This document shows positions 5,290 through 5,295 of a DNA stretch of 5,295 nt, piece after piece (the first letter of the stretch is position 1; each line of letters begins with the position of its first letter). Both the position numbers and the translations under genes were made by a program. The stretch spans positions 1-5,295 of the forward strand of contig CAYUIZ010000169.1 of assembly GCA_964444885.1 (NCBI GenBank), read 5' to 3'. The notes beneath the pieces were generated by a model. The model was not told the origin of the DNA and did no database searches. It saw nothing but the letters and a program-made list of their open reading frames with translations. Source of the DNA: CAYRGQ01 sp964444885 (GTDB lineage Bacteria > Bacteroidota > Bacteroidia > Sphingobacteriales > Sphingobacteriaceae).

Positions 5290-5295
5290 GTCCCA

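Overview
The window looks like a chromosomal segment of a member of the Bacteroidota, probably from the Cytophagia or a nearby group. Three things point there. Several start regions carry the Bacteroidota promoter pattern (TTG, about 20 bases, TAnnTTTG) in place of the E. coli -35/-10 pattern. ArgH and Era read like Bacteroidota family members. A DUF4833 protein is present. The coding parts are moderately GC-rich, while the intergenic stretch at about 3830-4080 is clearly AT-rich. This lineage call is inference, and I do not name a species.

Layout. At 1-434 (+) is the 3' part of a gene for an acidic protein I do not recognise. At 557-1159 (+) is a small exported DUF4833 protein with its own consensus promoter at 505-535. 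It converges with 1156-2265 (-), a lipoprotein of the formylglycine-generating enzyme (FGE/SUMF1) family that keeps both catalytic cysteines; their stop codons overlap in the palindrome CTAG. Upstream of it on the same strand, after a 62-base gap, is argH (2328-3659, -), argininosuccinate lyase, the last step of arginine synthesis. The 426-base gap 3660-4085 holds the argH leader, a GC-rich palindromic patch, and an apparent free-standing transcription unit: a perfect consensus promoter at 3845-3875, about 195 bases without a substantial ORF, and a strong intrinsic terminator at 4038-4075. I read this as a candidate small RNA. The GTPase gene era (4086-4964, -) shares that terminator from the other side.

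Upstream of era, the intergenic region carries two overlapping, oppositely directed promoter candidates, one for era and one for a tRNA unit on the + strand. The tRNA unit contains an intact initiator tRNA (5178-5250, anticodon CAT, unpaired 1:72 position) and a good terminator (5256-5289). About 97 bases before it lies a broken second copy (5077-5153). In that copy, exact blocks of the initiator tRNA, anticodon included, are separated by two palindromes that replace part of the D-arm and the 3' anticodon strand plus variable loop.

The protein genes are mostly housekeeping (arginine synthesis, ribosome assembly, translation initiation) and do not form one obvious pathway. The parts most worth attention are non-coding: the tRNA-derived chimera with its palindromes, and the orphan RNA unit between argH and era.
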